Assembly: GCA_965215755.1 (NCBI GenBank)
Contig: OZ244119.1
Span: 124,001 to 188,000, forward strand
Reading direction: 5' to 3'
DNA: 64,000 nucleotides
From: Tectiglobus sp965215755
Lineage (GTDB): Bacteria; Pseudomonadota; Alphaproteobacteria; Rhizobiales; Hyphomicrobiaceae
The notes below the pieces were generated by a model. The model was given only the letters and a program-made list of their open reading frames with translations, did not search any database and was not told where the DNA came from. How positions within the stretch are numbered: the stretch's first letter is position 1; the number at the start of each line of letters is the position of its first letter. Shown piece after piece: positions 1 to 7,640 of the stretch. A program made the translations under genes and the position numbers.

Positions 1-660
1 CCAATCGTTCCCAACTCACATCACCGGTTTCATGATTTCCCAGTAGTTTCACAAAAATTTTTTGTTTCTATTCCGCTATCGTCACAAGATGTCGAGGACA
101 TGAGAATTGAGCGTGAATGATTACGCGTTGTTTGCATTTATGATCACTTCAGATGCAGAACTCCACACTTGAACTGATACATCGCTTTACCGGCAAGGGT
201 TCGGTTGATCCCGTCTCAGCGTTCGCCCGCGTGGATGGTGCGTCGGAGGAATTGATCGGCTCCGCAAATTGGCAGTCTGTGAAAAAATACCTCTGACCGT
301 AAATGCGGTTGCCGAGGCGCTCTCCCCTCTGGCAGCTGTGTTTTTGACAGCTCGCCTCCGAAGGGTTCGTGAACCAGCAGCGCCGCGACACTCCATTGTC
401 CCGCCGCGAGGTTGTCTAGCGTCCACTGTCTCGCAGGCTTCAATGACCAGGATTTGCGCAGGGCGCTTCCTGTTTGTTCACCCTGGAACATGGACACGCT
501 CTCCGTGCGTTGTCGACAACAATGCCATACGCCGCAATATTGCAATAACAACTACTCTCTGTGGCCCGAGAAGAGCGACGGTTCGGTTGCCAAAGTTGAG
601 TATGAGGCTTGTCAAAAGGCCTAACACTCGCTCGCTCGTTCTCTCCAAGGACGATCTAAT

Positions 661-689
661 GAGCTGGGTGCCCTCAGAGAACCCAGCTC
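661..689. repeat. Perfect 9-bp inverted repeat
   Basis: Positions 661-669 (GAGCTGGGT) pair exactly with 681-689 (ACCCAGCTC) across an 11-nt loop. No T-run follows on either strand, so it is not a typical Rho-independent terminator. It sits 22 bp upstream of the -35-like element at 712 and may insulate that promoter or end an unseen upstream transcript. Confidence 0.4.
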
Positions 690-711
690 TACCTCCTCCA
701 GGCAAGCAAGC

Positions 712-736
712 GGAACAATTTCAGGACCCCGTTGTT
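712..736 (+). promoter_or_regulatory. EcfG-type general-stress promoter
   Basis: GGAAC at 712-716, a 16-nt spacer, then TGTT at 733-736. This matches the alphaproteobacterial EcfG/SigT pattern GGAAC-N16/17-cGTT except for the first base of the -10. The predicted transcript would start near 744, about 60 nt ahead of the PRC-barrel gene. Three more matches with the same spacing lie in the next 2.2 kb. Confidence 0.5.
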
Positions 737-805
737 TATGAGTAGCGGTCTTGTCCGTCTTCACGGCACATCGACCAGAAACGAATGACCTGAGGAGACT
801 ATGTC

Positions 806-1363
806 ATGAAACGCAAAGCTATTGGAGCAATTGTAGCTGCATCTCTTGCAGCCGCCATAACCACGCCGGCCATGAGCGCAGGCAATGAAGTGTTCATTGC
901 GAAACAATCAGCTGGGCAGTGGACTGCCAACACGTTGATTGGGCAGCCTGTTAAGAATGCGAAAGGCGACGCCCTTGGCGATGTTAACGACCTTGTCTTT
1001 GGTCAAGACAGCAAGCTTGTCGCTATTGTCGTCGGAGTAGGTGGGTTCCTGGGCATTGGCGAAAAGAATATCGCCATCCCAGTCGCACTCACCCAGATTG
1101 AAGGATCGAAGACAAGCGACGCAGCATTGCGTGTCAAAATTTCGAAGGCCGCATTGAAAGACGCACCTCAATATCAGCCTCTGAAAGGAGTAGGCGTCGG
1201 CACGGTCGACAAGCTCTTTCAACAGGCCAAGGATGTCGGCGCAAGCGTATCAGAAGCGGCGACGAAAGCAGTCGAGAAAGGCACGGAACTCGGCCAGAAG
1301 GCAGCCGATGAAGCAACCAAGCTGAAGAACAATGTAACAGGCGAACAGAAGAAGGTTCAGTAA
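806..1363 (+). CDS. Exported PRC-barrel domain protein
   Basis: The protein has 185 residues. The N-terminus is a clear Sec signal peptide, a basic MKRK followed by an Ala-rich core and cleavage near the AMSA motif at residues 22-25. Residues about 40-115 form a PRC-barrel-like beta domain (GQPVKNAKGDALGDVNDLVF, then LVAIVVGVGGFLGIGEKNIAIP). The C-terminal 60 residues are Lys/Ala/Glu-rich and probably helical. PRC-barrel proteins of this kind are periplasmic or envelope proteins, often stress-induced in Rhizobiales; their biochemical role is not known. The start is fixed by a GAGGAG ribosome binding site 9 nt upstream. An EcfG-type promoter lies at 712-736, and a 48-residue membrane protein follows after 44 nt. 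Confidence 0.85.
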   Translation: MKRKAIGAIVAASLAAAITTPAMSAGNEVFIAKQSAGQWTANTLIGQPVKNAKGDALGDVNDLVFGQDSKLVAIVVGVGGFLGIGEKNIAIPVALTQIEGSKTSDAALRVKISKAALKDAPQYQPLKGVGVGTVDKLFQQAKDVGASVSEAATKAVEKGTELGQKAADEATKLKNNVTGEQKKVQ

Positions 1364-1407
1364 GTGAACCGGGAAACAAATCGGTTTGGATGATAGGGAG
1401 TAGTCTT

Positions 1408-1554
1408 ATGGAAACGTCGATTGTGTCACGCGTAATTATTGCGGTGCTCGCCGCAGCTCTCTTAATCCTGGGCTACCTCTACTACCAGGAACAGCAGAAT
1501 GATGTGAAGATCAAACTCGACCTTCCTGGTGTCAAAATCGAAAAGTCGAGCTGA
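1408..1554 (+). CDS. Small single-pass membrane protein (48 aa)
   Basis: An ATG frame of 48 codons begins 44 nt after the PRC-barrel gene, with GGGAG as ribosome binding site 7-11 nt upstream. The translation has a short polar N-terminus (METSIVSRV), one strongly hydrophobic segment (IIAVLAAALLILGYLYY, residues 10-26) and a soluble tail with charged and beta-like character (DVKIKLDLPGVKIEKSS). That is typical of a small inner-membrane protein with its tail on one face. I recognise no family. Position and spacing suggest co-transcription with the PRC-barrel gene and therefore stress regulation. It is short enough to be missed by automatic calling. Confidence 0.6.
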   Translation: METSIVSRVIIAVLAAALLILGYLYYQEQQNDVKIKLDLPGVKIEKSS

Positions 1555-1676
1555 CGGAATTTGAAGCGTACTCAGCGGCGGCAGCGATTGCGCCTGCCGC
1601 CGCATCATCATTCAGTCTCAGCGATTGGCACAAGGGCTATTTCGTTCAAGAACAACTCAACATTTGAGGAAGACGG

Positions 1677-1985
1677 ATGACGAAAATCTCAGAAGTCAAT
1701 CGAGAACAAGCTGAGTTAGATCCGGTCAGAGAATTCAGCACTCCGAATGAAGTCACCGGAAACAGGCTCCTGACACGTGCAGAAAAACTAACCGCACCGA
1801 GAAGCTGGGCCTTTGATGTACAGCGCAGATTGGATGCAGCTGCTGAAGGTATGGCACCGGAGACAGTTACGACCAGCCAGCCGGGATCAATTACTTCAGA
1901 CACCGAGCTATTGAGATCGATAGAATTGGAAATTTCCTTTCTGGAGAACAAAAACAGCGAATCGGCATCACGGGACGATAGCTGA
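1677..1985 (+). CDS. Hypothetical protein, 102 aa, hydrophilic
   Basis: The predicted protein is small, soluble and acidic, with no signal peptide and no hydrophobic segment. The central part (residues about 35-55, LTRAEKLTAPRSWAFDVQRR) looks helical and includes an aromatic-basic patch. The rest is Ser/Thr/Glu-rich and probably flexible. The start follows a TTTGAGGAAG ribosome binding site. I do not recognise the family with certainty. It lies 122 nt after the 48-residue membrane protein and may be the third member of the same stress-type operon. Confidence 0.6.
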   Translation: MTKISEVNREQAELDPVREFSTPNEVTGNRLLTRAEKLTAPRSWAFDVQRRLDAAAEGMAPETVTTSQPGSITSDTELLRSIELEISFLENKNSESASRDDS

Positions 1986-2060
1986 CGGAGAGTCACCGAG
2001 GCGCAACCTGTTAGTGTTTTAATGCAAGACAAGGTCGTTTGAATCTAGGAGGTGGGACCA

Positions 2061-2264
2061 GTGAAGGTAAGCGCCACACTATTCGTTATCGCAGCAGCAA
2101 GCTTTACTGTGATAGCTGCTGCAGTTCTCTCGTGGGCGGTGACCGGCAATGAAGCCATCTACCAAATTGTGCGCTTTCACTACTCGCATGTTATTGCGGT
2201 CGCGATGGGTTTGAGCATTGCAGGCCTAGTGATGCACACACTGGGAATTAGCGGCATTGTCTGA
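2061..2264 (+). CDS. Small two-span membrane protein (67 aa)
   Basis: A GTG start at 2061 is preceded by a perfect AGGAGG at 2047-2052. The upstream in-frame GTG at 2052 overlaps that Shine-Dalgarno sequence and is therefore unlikely. Two hydrophobic segments (residues about 4-26 and 43-64) flank a short polar loop with GNEAIYQIVRFHYSH. The protein is almost entirely membrane-embedded. No family is recognised. Its neighbours and strand suggest it ends the small-envelope-protein cluster that begins at 806. Confidence 0.65.
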   Translation: MKVSATLFVIAAASFTVIAAAVLSWAVTGNEAIYQIVRFHYSHVIAVAMGLSIAGLVMHTLGISGIV

Positions 2265-2486
2265 GCAATCCCAGGCAAATGTTCCCAGCAACCGCAACCG
2301 GTCTGTTGTAAAATGGGGAGCCAGTCATGGCCCGAGATAGGTGACAGTTGCGGGAATCTGTTTCACGCTCACCCGTGCACACAATAGGAGCTGAAGGTGA
2401 AAAGAACGGTCCGCGAGTCAAACACTATCATGACCGGAATCCGCCAAGCGTCACATCTTCATCCACAAATGTAGATTTAATGACCG

Positions 2487-2714
2487 CTACCTGGATGATC
2501 GCGAACACAGGATTCCAATCGCAAGGCCGATAGCTGCACCGATAACCGCGCCAAAAATTGTGGCTTCCAGACCATTGTCCGAAGCGGTCAGAAACTTGGG
2601 AGCTGCCATCTCCAAAGTCGTAAATGCAATCGCACCGATGATCATGCCAGCGGCACCGAGAGAGTTCCAAGCTGGCTGCGTGTGAATAATTTCCTGTCGA
2701 CGTGTATCTGCCAT
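2487..2714 (-). CDS. Small membrane protein with glycine-rich spans (75 aa)
   Basis: This minus-strand frame encodes a polar N-terminus (MADTRRQEIIHTQPAWNSLG) followed by two hydrophobic segments. The second carries a glycine-zipper-like pattern (GAVIGAAIGLAIGILC). The ribosome binding site is weak (GAGG about 12 nt upstream). The case for a real gene is strengthened by two minus-strand EcfG-type promoter matches, the nearer one (2782-2758) giving a leader of roughly 35-40 nt. A weaker overlapping plus-strand frame is probably chance. Function unknown; a role in stress-induced membrane remodelling is inference from the promoter only. Confidence 0.55.
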   Translation of the reverse strand: MADTRRQEIIHTQPAWNSLGAAGMIIGAIAFTTLEMAAPKFLTASDNGLEATIFGAVIGAAIGLAIGILCSRSSR

Positions 2715-2757
2715 TTTGATCAGTGAGCCTCAGCTGATACGCACGCACTATGTAGTG

Positions 2758-2782
2758 AACACAGAATGCCCGGGAAAGTTCC
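2758..2782 (-). promoter_or_regulatory. EcfG-type promoter for the 75-aa membrane protein
   Basis: Read on the minus strand: GGAAC at 2782-2778, a 16-nt spacer, then TGTT at 2761-2758. The distance to the start codon at 2714 fits a short leader. Confidence 0.5.
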
Positions 2783-2848
2783 AAGGGTTTTTCCTTACTG
2801 ACGCAATTGCCATTCTAAACATACTTGCCAATCCGCGAATAAGACCAC

Positions 2849-2873
2849 GGAACAAACGTACAAGCAGCGTGTT
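2849..2873 (+). promoter_or_regulatory. EcfG-type promoter for the 107-aa exported protein
   Basis: GGAAC at 2849-2853, a 16-nt spacer, TGTT at 2870-2873, with the start codon of the downstream gene at 2906. It overlaps a minus-strand match at 2879-2855, so the same 30 bp can be read as a stress promoter in both directions. Confidence 0.5.
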
Positions 2874-2879
2874 GGTTCC
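2855..2879 (-). promoter_or_regulatory. Divergent EcfG-type promoter (full consensus)
   Basis: Read on the minus strand: GGAAC at 2879-2875, a 16-nt spacer, and the full CGTT at 2858-2855. It would give a second, longer transcript for the membrane protein gene starting at 2714. Confidence 0.45.
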
Positions 2880-2905
2880 TGATCGTAACGAAAACAGGTG
2901 ATCTG

Positions 2906-3229
2906 ATGCAAAGAATAGGGATAATGGCAAGCATGCTGTTGGCATTGGTGATTGGGAGCCTTGTCTCACAAACGGCCAGCGCACTGACCTTGCCCACGGC
3001 AGCAACCAGTATAACTAGTGGCAATATGATCCATCAGATGCATGGCCGGCAGGGTCGAAACCGCATCCGAGGCCCGAGTTGTTACCGGGCCTACAAGCGC
3101 GGTCGCGGTTGGACCGGCATAGAATCTGGTGTCGACGCCTTCGAAAGTCACGTTACTAGTACCGCTCGCGCAGAATGCGGAAAGGTTGTCGCGTTAACTC
3201 CGCCGGAATTCAGTGCCGCTTCTGATTAG
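2906..3229 (+). CDS. Small exported protein, cysteine-containing (107 aa)
   Basis: The N-terminus is a standard signal peptide (MQRIGIMASMLLALVIGSLV, cleavage probably after SASA near residue 26). The mature part is short, basic in its first half (HGRQGRNRIRG) and contains two cysteines that could pair. No family is recognised. The start follows a CAGGTG ribosome binding site, and an EcfG-type promoter lies 33 nt upstream of the ATG. Codon use looks less regular than in the core genes, so the distal part could be misread. I place it as a periplasmic stress protein on context alone. Confidence 0.5.
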   Translation: MQRIGIMASMLLALVIGSLVSQTASALTLPTAATSITSGNMIHQMHGRQGRNRIRGPSCYRAYKRGRGWTGIESGVDAFESHVTSTARAECGKVVALTPPEFSAASD

Positions 3230-3371
3230 GTTCAAACTGGTGTCGGATCATCGGGTTTGTCCGCTATGTCGGACACCACGATGGTCCGTTTAATTCTGGT
3301 TTTGGCTCATGGTCATCAGCGCGAGATTAGGCGCTCAGGTTTGTTGAATGCAATCGAAGGGACTGCACCAA

Positions 3372-4874
3372 ATGGGTAATGTGACACGAGTAGCGGGCCT
3401 CATCGCCTGCATAACCGGCATGCTTGTTTCTAACTCTGCAAATGCAACGACGACCGGTTGCGTTGTTGGTGTATCTCCGGGAAACGAGCTCAATCTTAGG
3501 GCTGGTCCTGGAAAACGTTTTCAAATAATTGGCGGCATTGATGCCGATTCTTGCGACGTCTTTATCGACTCTCAATGCATCGATGGCTTTTGTCGTGTCA
3601 CCAAGATTGATCATTTGCAAAGAGCGGAAGACGAATCTGGCTGGGCCAGTGAAGGCTTTTTGCGGCGCGGTGCAAACCCAGGAAAGGTTCCAGAGCTGAA
3701 ATGGGTTTCGCTCGGCAATCGTGTTGTGAACTTTTCAACTGATCGAGATGTCATACAGCTATCTCGCAGTGACGGTCGGTTTCGGGCAATCCAACTCGTG
3801 GTCAGTGACAACGATGTGTTCATGGAAGAAGTTCGCGTCATTTACGGCAATGGCCAATCGGAATCAATTCCTGTTCGCGAAGAGATCAAATCTGGCCGCC
3901 GCTCTAGAGTCATGGACCTTGCCGGTCGAGCCAGGTTCATGAAGCGCGTTGAGTTTCTCTACAAAAGCGATCGCTCCGGCAATCGCAAAGCCAAAGTCGA
4001 ATTGTTTGGTATTAAATATGACCCGAAATCAACGCCGCAGCGGCGTAAATATCGCCCGCGGCAGGTCTCCATCTCTACACCGGCAACGTTGCAGTGGCAG
4101 CTGCTTGGTACAAAATCAATACAGGGCAAACTTGACCGAGACAGGGTCAAGGTTGGCAGAAGCGCCGGTCAGTATCGCGCAATACAGTTGGTCGTGAAAA
4201 AATCAGATATTGAGTTCGTCGACGTACAAGTTCACTTCGGAAATGGTCAAGTTCAAGACGTTCCAATTCGCTCCTTAATTCGTGCTGGATCTTCGTCTCG
4301 CGTCATTGACCTACGCGGGGAGAACCGTGCGATTACTGCGGTCGACCTAGTCTACAAACGCCGTAAGGACAGGGCTCAAAAATATGCGCGGGCAGTTGTT
4401 GACGTCTACGGCCTGCATGTTGGCGCTGAATTTGCCGGACGCACCATGGTCGCGCCTGCGGCAAGTACTGGAACGACCAAAACACACACAGAAATCGGGA
4501 TCTTGAACTGCGAAGTATCAGGCGGCCTCGGTTTCATCATTGGCTCATCGAAGGAGTTGTCTTGTCGGTTCAATCGACCTGGACGTGATGAGAACTACTT
4601 TGGTTCAATCAATAAGTTCGGCCTTGATATCGGTGCGACGACGAAAGGCGTTATGTCTTGGGCTGTGCTTGCGCGAACAACCGATATTCCTCCGGGCGCT
4701 TTGACCGGGCAGTTTGTCGGCGTATCAGGAGAGGTAACGCTCGGTGCTGGTATTGGGGCAAATGCGCTGATCGGTGGATCAAAGCGCTCGGTCGTCCTGC
4801 AACCGCTGAGCGTTCAAGCGCAGCTAGGTTTGAACTTGGCACTTGGCGTGTCTGAACTCAATCTCCGCAGATAG
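3372..4874 (+). CDS. Exported SH3b / two DUF2541-like repeats / DUF992 fusion protein
   Basis: From the ATG at 3372 (AAGGGA 9 nt upstream; an in-frame ATG at 3348 lacks a comparable site) the protein has 500 residues. Domains in order: signal peptide 1-25; bacterial SH3 domain about 30-98 (LNLRAGPGKRF, ESGWASEGFL); two homologous repeats at about 110-215 and 241-349, each with FRAIQLVV or YRAIQLVV, a YGNGQ or FGNGQ turn, an IP(V)R motif and a SRV(M/I)DL strand, resembling DUF2541; then a DUF992 domain at about 373-500 (GGLGFIIGSSKELSC, INKFGLDIG, LQPLSVQAQLGLN). Each part is usually a stand-alone periplasmic domain of unknown function, and SH3b domains bind peptidoglycan or proteins. The combination suggests an envelope scaffold; that is inference. 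Confidence 0.85.
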   Translation: MGNVTRVAGLIACITGMLVSNSANATTTGCVVGVSPGNELNLRAGPGKRFQIIGGIDADSCDVFIDSQCIDGFCRVTKIDHLQRAEDESGWASEGFLRRGANPGKVPELKWVSLGNRVVNFSTDRDVIQLSRSDGRFRAIQLVVSDNDVFMEEVRVIYGNGQSESIPVREEIKSGRRSRVMDLAGRARFMKRVEFLYKSDRSGNRKAKVELFGIKYDPKSTPQRRKYRPRQVSISTPATLQWQLLGTKSIQGKLDRDRVKVGRSAGQYRAIQLVVKKSDIEFVDVQVHFGNGQVQDVPIRSLIRAGSSSRVIDLRGENRAITAVDLVYKRRKDRAQKYARAVVDVYGLHVGAEFAGRTMVAPAASTGTTKTHTEIGILNCEVSGGLGFIIGSSKELSCRFNRPGRDENYFGSINKFGLDIGATTKGVMSWAVLARTTDIPPGALTGQFVGVSGEVTLGAGIGANALIGGSKRSVVLQPLSVQAQLGLNLALGVSELNLRR

Positions 4875-4896
4875 TTTTGACTGAGCAAACTATCTG
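4868..4896. repeat. 10-bp inverted repeat spanning a stop codon
   Basis: CAGATAGTTT at 4868-4877 pairs perfectly with AAACTATCTG at 4887-4896 around a 9-nt loop. The TAG stop of the DUF992 fusion gene lies in the left arm. A second long hairpin follows at 4909-4937. Together they may form the 3' end of that transcript. Confidence 0.45.
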
Positions 4897-4908
4897 CCAA
4901 ACAAGCTT

Positions 4909-4937
4909 GGTTCCGCGTGCGCATGGCGCGTGGAACC
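4909..4937. terminator. GC-rich hairpin, possible terminator or transcript-end structure
   Basis: GGTTCCGCGTGC (4909-4920) pairs with GCGCGTGGAACC (4926-4937), 12 pairs including two G-T, with loop GCATG. No strong T-run follows on the plus strand (AAATTCTC). The hairpin covers the ATG at 4930, which argues that the following ABC gene starts further downstream. Confidence 0.4.
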
Positions 4938-5979
4938 AAATTCTCAGTTGCAAGTCTGCGCAAACCGCCAAGGTTCAAATGCTCAAAGAAGATTGACATT
5001 GTCGATTCTTAACCTGTCTCGCATCTCTCCGCTTCTTTATGGCGATCCAGAAGTATTCCAGGCAGTGGATAAACTTCCGGGATACGTATGGCGCGTGAGC
5101 GGCTGGCATCAGGTGGGCGTTTGCGCAGTGGCTATCGGCGTCGCCATACTTGGTTTGATTCCAATTGAATTGCAGCGACGGATAGTCAACAGCCTTGTGG
5201 AGCGCGAGGGCATCGAAGTCTTGGTGCTTTTGTGCGGCATATACTTCGCGGTCATTGTCCTGGGTCAGTCCACGAACTGGTTCCTCAAAGTCTATCAGTC
5301 CTGGCTCACACAAAGCGCTACATACAGCACGCGAAAGATATTGATCGGGCAGATGGATACGAAGACTGCCAACGAGGAGGCCGGGCAGTCGGTAAGTATC
5401 GTTGGCATCGAGACAGAAAAACTCGGTGGATTTGTTGGCAATCAGATCTCTCAGGCAACAGCAAATATCGCAGTCCTGTTCGGCGTGGTCGCTTACATGT
5501 TTGTCGTTTCACCAACAATAGCTCTATTCAGCCTCGCCTTTCTTGCCCCTCAAATCCTTATCACGCCTATTGTGCAGCAGTGGCTCAACAAGCTCGTAAA
5601 GCGGCATATCTCGATGGTGAGACGACTAAGCCAGGTTTTAGCCGGGCCAACGCGCAGTAGTGATTCAAGTAAGCGCCTGGCGCTGCGCATATTTCGCAAT
5701 CGCATGATTTTCGATGGATTGAAGTCCACAATGAAGGCATTGCTCAATCTCATCAATGCGCTAGCCCCAGTCATTGTATTTCTCTGGGGCGGCTATCTCG
5801 TTCTAGAGGGTCAGGAAGAAGTTGGAACTCTCGTGGCATTTGTCTCCGGGTACCAACGCCTGGCAGGACCTACCCGGGAGCTGGTCCAATTCTACCGGGT
5901 TGTGGCGCAGACAAGCGTTCAACACGAAATGATTAGCGAGTGGTCGACAGATCAGGCCTCGCACAATGGGAAATCTTGA
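4930..5979 (+). CDS. ABC exporter transmembrane domain without an ATPase domain
   Basis: The sequence is the membrane half of a type IV (exporter) ABC protein. Hydrophobic spans lie near residues 60-80, 95-115, 180-200, 205-225 and 270-290, and the cytoplasmic loops are typical of the fold (SWLTQSATYSTRKILIGQM; GTLVAFVSGYQRLAGPTREL before the usual linker). The frame ends at residue 349, where the nucleotide-binding domain would normally begin; no Walker A, signature motif or Walker B is present here or downstream on this strand. It could be a half-transporter partner of a distant ATPase or a truncated gene. The start is uncertain: the ATG at 4930 lies in a hairpin and lacks a good ribosome site, while TTG codons at 4993 and 4999 follow AAAGAAG. 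Confidence 0.65.
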   Translation: MEPNSQLQVCANRQGSNAQRRLTLSILNLSRISPLLYGDPEVFQAVDKLPGYVWRVSGWHQVGVCAVAIGVAILGLIPIELQRRIVNSLVEREGIEVLVLLCGIYFAVIVLGQSTNWFLKVYQSWLTQSATYSTRKILIGQMDTKTANEEAGQSVSIVGIETEKLGGFVGNQISQATANIAVLFGVVAYMFVVSPTIALFSLAFLAPQILITPIVQQWLNKLVKRHISMVRRLSQVLAGPTRSSDSSKRLALRIFRNRMIFDGLKSTMKALLNLINALAPVIVFLWGGYLVLEGQEEVGTLVAFVSGYQRLAGPTRELVQFYRVVAQTSVQHEMISEWSTDQASHNGKS

Positions 5980-6168
5980 AGTTTGATGCTGTAGAAGCTC
6001 GTTGCCGCTCAAGCCGAGGCTAAGCTCAACTTCCATAGGCGCCTGGCCCATCTGTCCGAGCCCCGCGCGTTCAAGCGCTTTCTGAGACCTTGCCCACGAC
6101 GAAAATGGTTCGTCTAACCAGAGAAAGTGCAAGGATGGTGCGAGGCGCCTTCCCACTGCCAGCGAGTA

Positions 6169-6450
6169 TCATTCCCGCTCAAACTGAATTGAACTTGCTT
6201 TGTAGCCCATGATTAGCTCTGGGCGCGGCAATGGAGTGCCAGTCCCCGGCAGGCGTTCCAAAAGCGGCTGTCGAATCTTTGTGCGCTCTCGGATTAGAAC
6301 CAGGGCCTCGGTGTCGCTCAATCTCTGCGCAAGTACATCTACGTCCTGGACATGATCGTTCCAAACGGTGACGTCATGGACTTCAAGCTTTTCGAAGCAC
6401 TTTAGTGTTCGCAGGCTATCAAAGTAGTCGTCGAGAACAGCAATCTTCAT
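6169..6450 (-). pseudogene. Truncated D-2-hydroxyacid dehydrogenase (N-terminal fragment)
   Basis: Residues 1-68 (MKIAVLDDYFDSLRTL... to RTKIRQPLLERLP) closely resemble the N-terminal substrate-binding part of 3-phosphoglycerate-dehydrogenase-like proteins, which are normally about 310-330 residues. After LERLP the similarity stops abruptly and about 25 unrelated residues lead to a stop. The Rossmann NAD-binding domain (GxGxxG) and the catalytic Arg/Glu/His are absent, and I see no continuation in another frame downstream. This is best read as a gene cut by a rearrangement. It lies between the ABC fragment and the tRNA gene, in a stretch with other signs of decay. Confidence 0.7.
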
Positions 6451-6743
6451 TTACGCATTGCCTAGGTAATTTATGTGATAGTTCGGGTGTTATCAGCAAG
6501 CATCAGATCGACTATTAAGGCTGATTACCGCGCAGACATATGACTTGTCGAATGTACCACATCGGGCAACGCCACTGTATTGCATAGCTGGAGTGAGCAA
6601 TTCTGCGGGTGATCATTACCAATCGATGAAATGCGCATGGGTCAGATTTCGCCACGGTGGCGACATGGTGGCGACACGAACTGTACCACTAATCATCAGC
6701 AATTGGGCAACCCGATCAAATCATTGATTTTATTGATATAATT

Positions 6744-6820
<77 letters not shown>

Positions 6821-7108
6821 TCACCAAATGCGTTTTGTCGCTGAAGCCGTTGAAGAAACGTCTCAGCCTTAGGACCGCAAATATCCTGGTAGAGGATCGC
6901 GCGACGACGGCGCGATGCAGAAGCGGGTCTATAGCAACAGCCGAAGCCGTTGTGAAGCCCTAACATGCAATTTTGGAGCTGTTGCGACAAAGCAGACGGC
7001 TACAAAAGAATTGCGGGAATCCAGCAAGCGGAACACGCACCGGCTATGTCTCCGAATGCGTGCCCCAGATTGCGGATTTAGCGGCCTTTATCGCAGCAAT
7101 CGCGCCTT

Positions 7109-7564
7109 CTATTTGGAACCCGCTGCTGCAGCTGTCAGACCGGCGAGTGCCTTTGTCATCGTACCGAAGATCTTGTCGTGCTTTTCAACGCCGTGACGCT
7201 TTTTCAGAGCAGCCGGAGTTGTATAGGACAGGAAGACTTTTCCGCTCTTGTCCTGCCAAGCCAACGCCTTCATTGGAAGGTCTAACCCAATCATCCGATT
7301 GGCCTGCATCAAGGGCGTCCCGAGTTTCGGATTGCCGAATACCAATAGTTGTGTTGGCGGCAACTCAAGGCCCGCCGACTTGGCGCCGCCGGCATGATCA
7401 ACGCGTGCCATCACCTTGATGCCCTTGCTCTTGAGAATTTTGGTCAAACGATCCAACGTTTCGGCGACAGAATGCTTGCTTTCGATGGTCTTGACCAGAC
7501 CGTCCGCCAGTGACGGTACTGCCATCGGAAAAATCAAAATCAGTGCAGCAAAAAACGAACGCAT
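7109..7564 (-). CDS. Exported DUF302 domain protein
   Basis: The ATG at 7564 has AAAGGGAG 8 nt upstream and opens a signal peptide (MRSFFAALILIFPMAVPSLA); longer in-frame extensions lack such a site. The mature part of about 130 residues carries the DUF302 hallmarks: a sensing-like start (HSVAETLDRLTKILKSKGIKV), the hydrophobic core motif PTQLLVFGNPKLGTPLM and the LPMKALAWQD strand. DUF302 proteins are small alpha/beta proteins, periplasmic when they carry a signal peptide, of uncertain function, sometimes linked to stress or metal response. The gene is on the same strand as the LAB_N protein 76 nt upstream but not obviously related to it. Confidence 0.85.
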   Translation of the reverse strand: MRSFFAALILIFPMAVPSLADGLVKTIESKHSVAETLDRLTKILKSKGIKVMARVDHAGGAKSAGLELPPTQLLVFGNPKLGTPLMQANRMIGLDLPMKALAWQDKSGKVFLSYTTPAALKKRHGVEKHDKIFGTMTKALAGLTAAAAGSK

Positions 7565-7640
7565 GGCCAGAACTCCCTTTATCATCGCCTCATATCTCTG
7601 AGGTGACAGGTGTGAAGCATAAATCTGCGCTTCGAACGAG

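Larger units (their letters stand above)
1..805. other. No convincing gene (leading 805 bases)
   Basis: No reading frame here has a ribosome binding site, a recognisable domain or a family resemblance that I can defend. Open frames exist on both strands between about 150 and 745, but they overlap each other antisense and read as low-complexity Arg/Ser/Pro-rich translations, as expected of chance frames. The stretch may hold decayed coding sequence. What can be supported is an inverted repeat at 661-689 and a stress-type promoter at 712-736, both just ahead of the gene at 806. Confidence 0.5.

Noticed and set aside
485..511. GGAAC followed by CGTT, a further EcfG-like promoter
   Set aside because: The spacer is 18 nt, unlike the uniform 16 nt of the four accepted sites, and no supported gene follows closely.
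269..745. 158-codon plus-strand frame in the leading region, with VVDNNAIRRN reminiscent of IS66 transposase ends
   Set aside because: The match is only a few residues, the rest does not follow the transposase pattern in any frame, there is no ribosome site, and other frames on both strands are equally long.
5803..6156. Minus-strand frame containing LWLDEPFSSWARSQ, which looks like an ABC Walker B
   Set aside because: It is antisense to the ABC membrane gene over half its length and has no Walker A or signature motif; the LDEP string is probably chance.
6541..6620. GCCACTG string suggesting a cobalamin riboswitch
   Set aside because: The remaining conserved boxes are missing and no cobalamin-related gene is adjacent.
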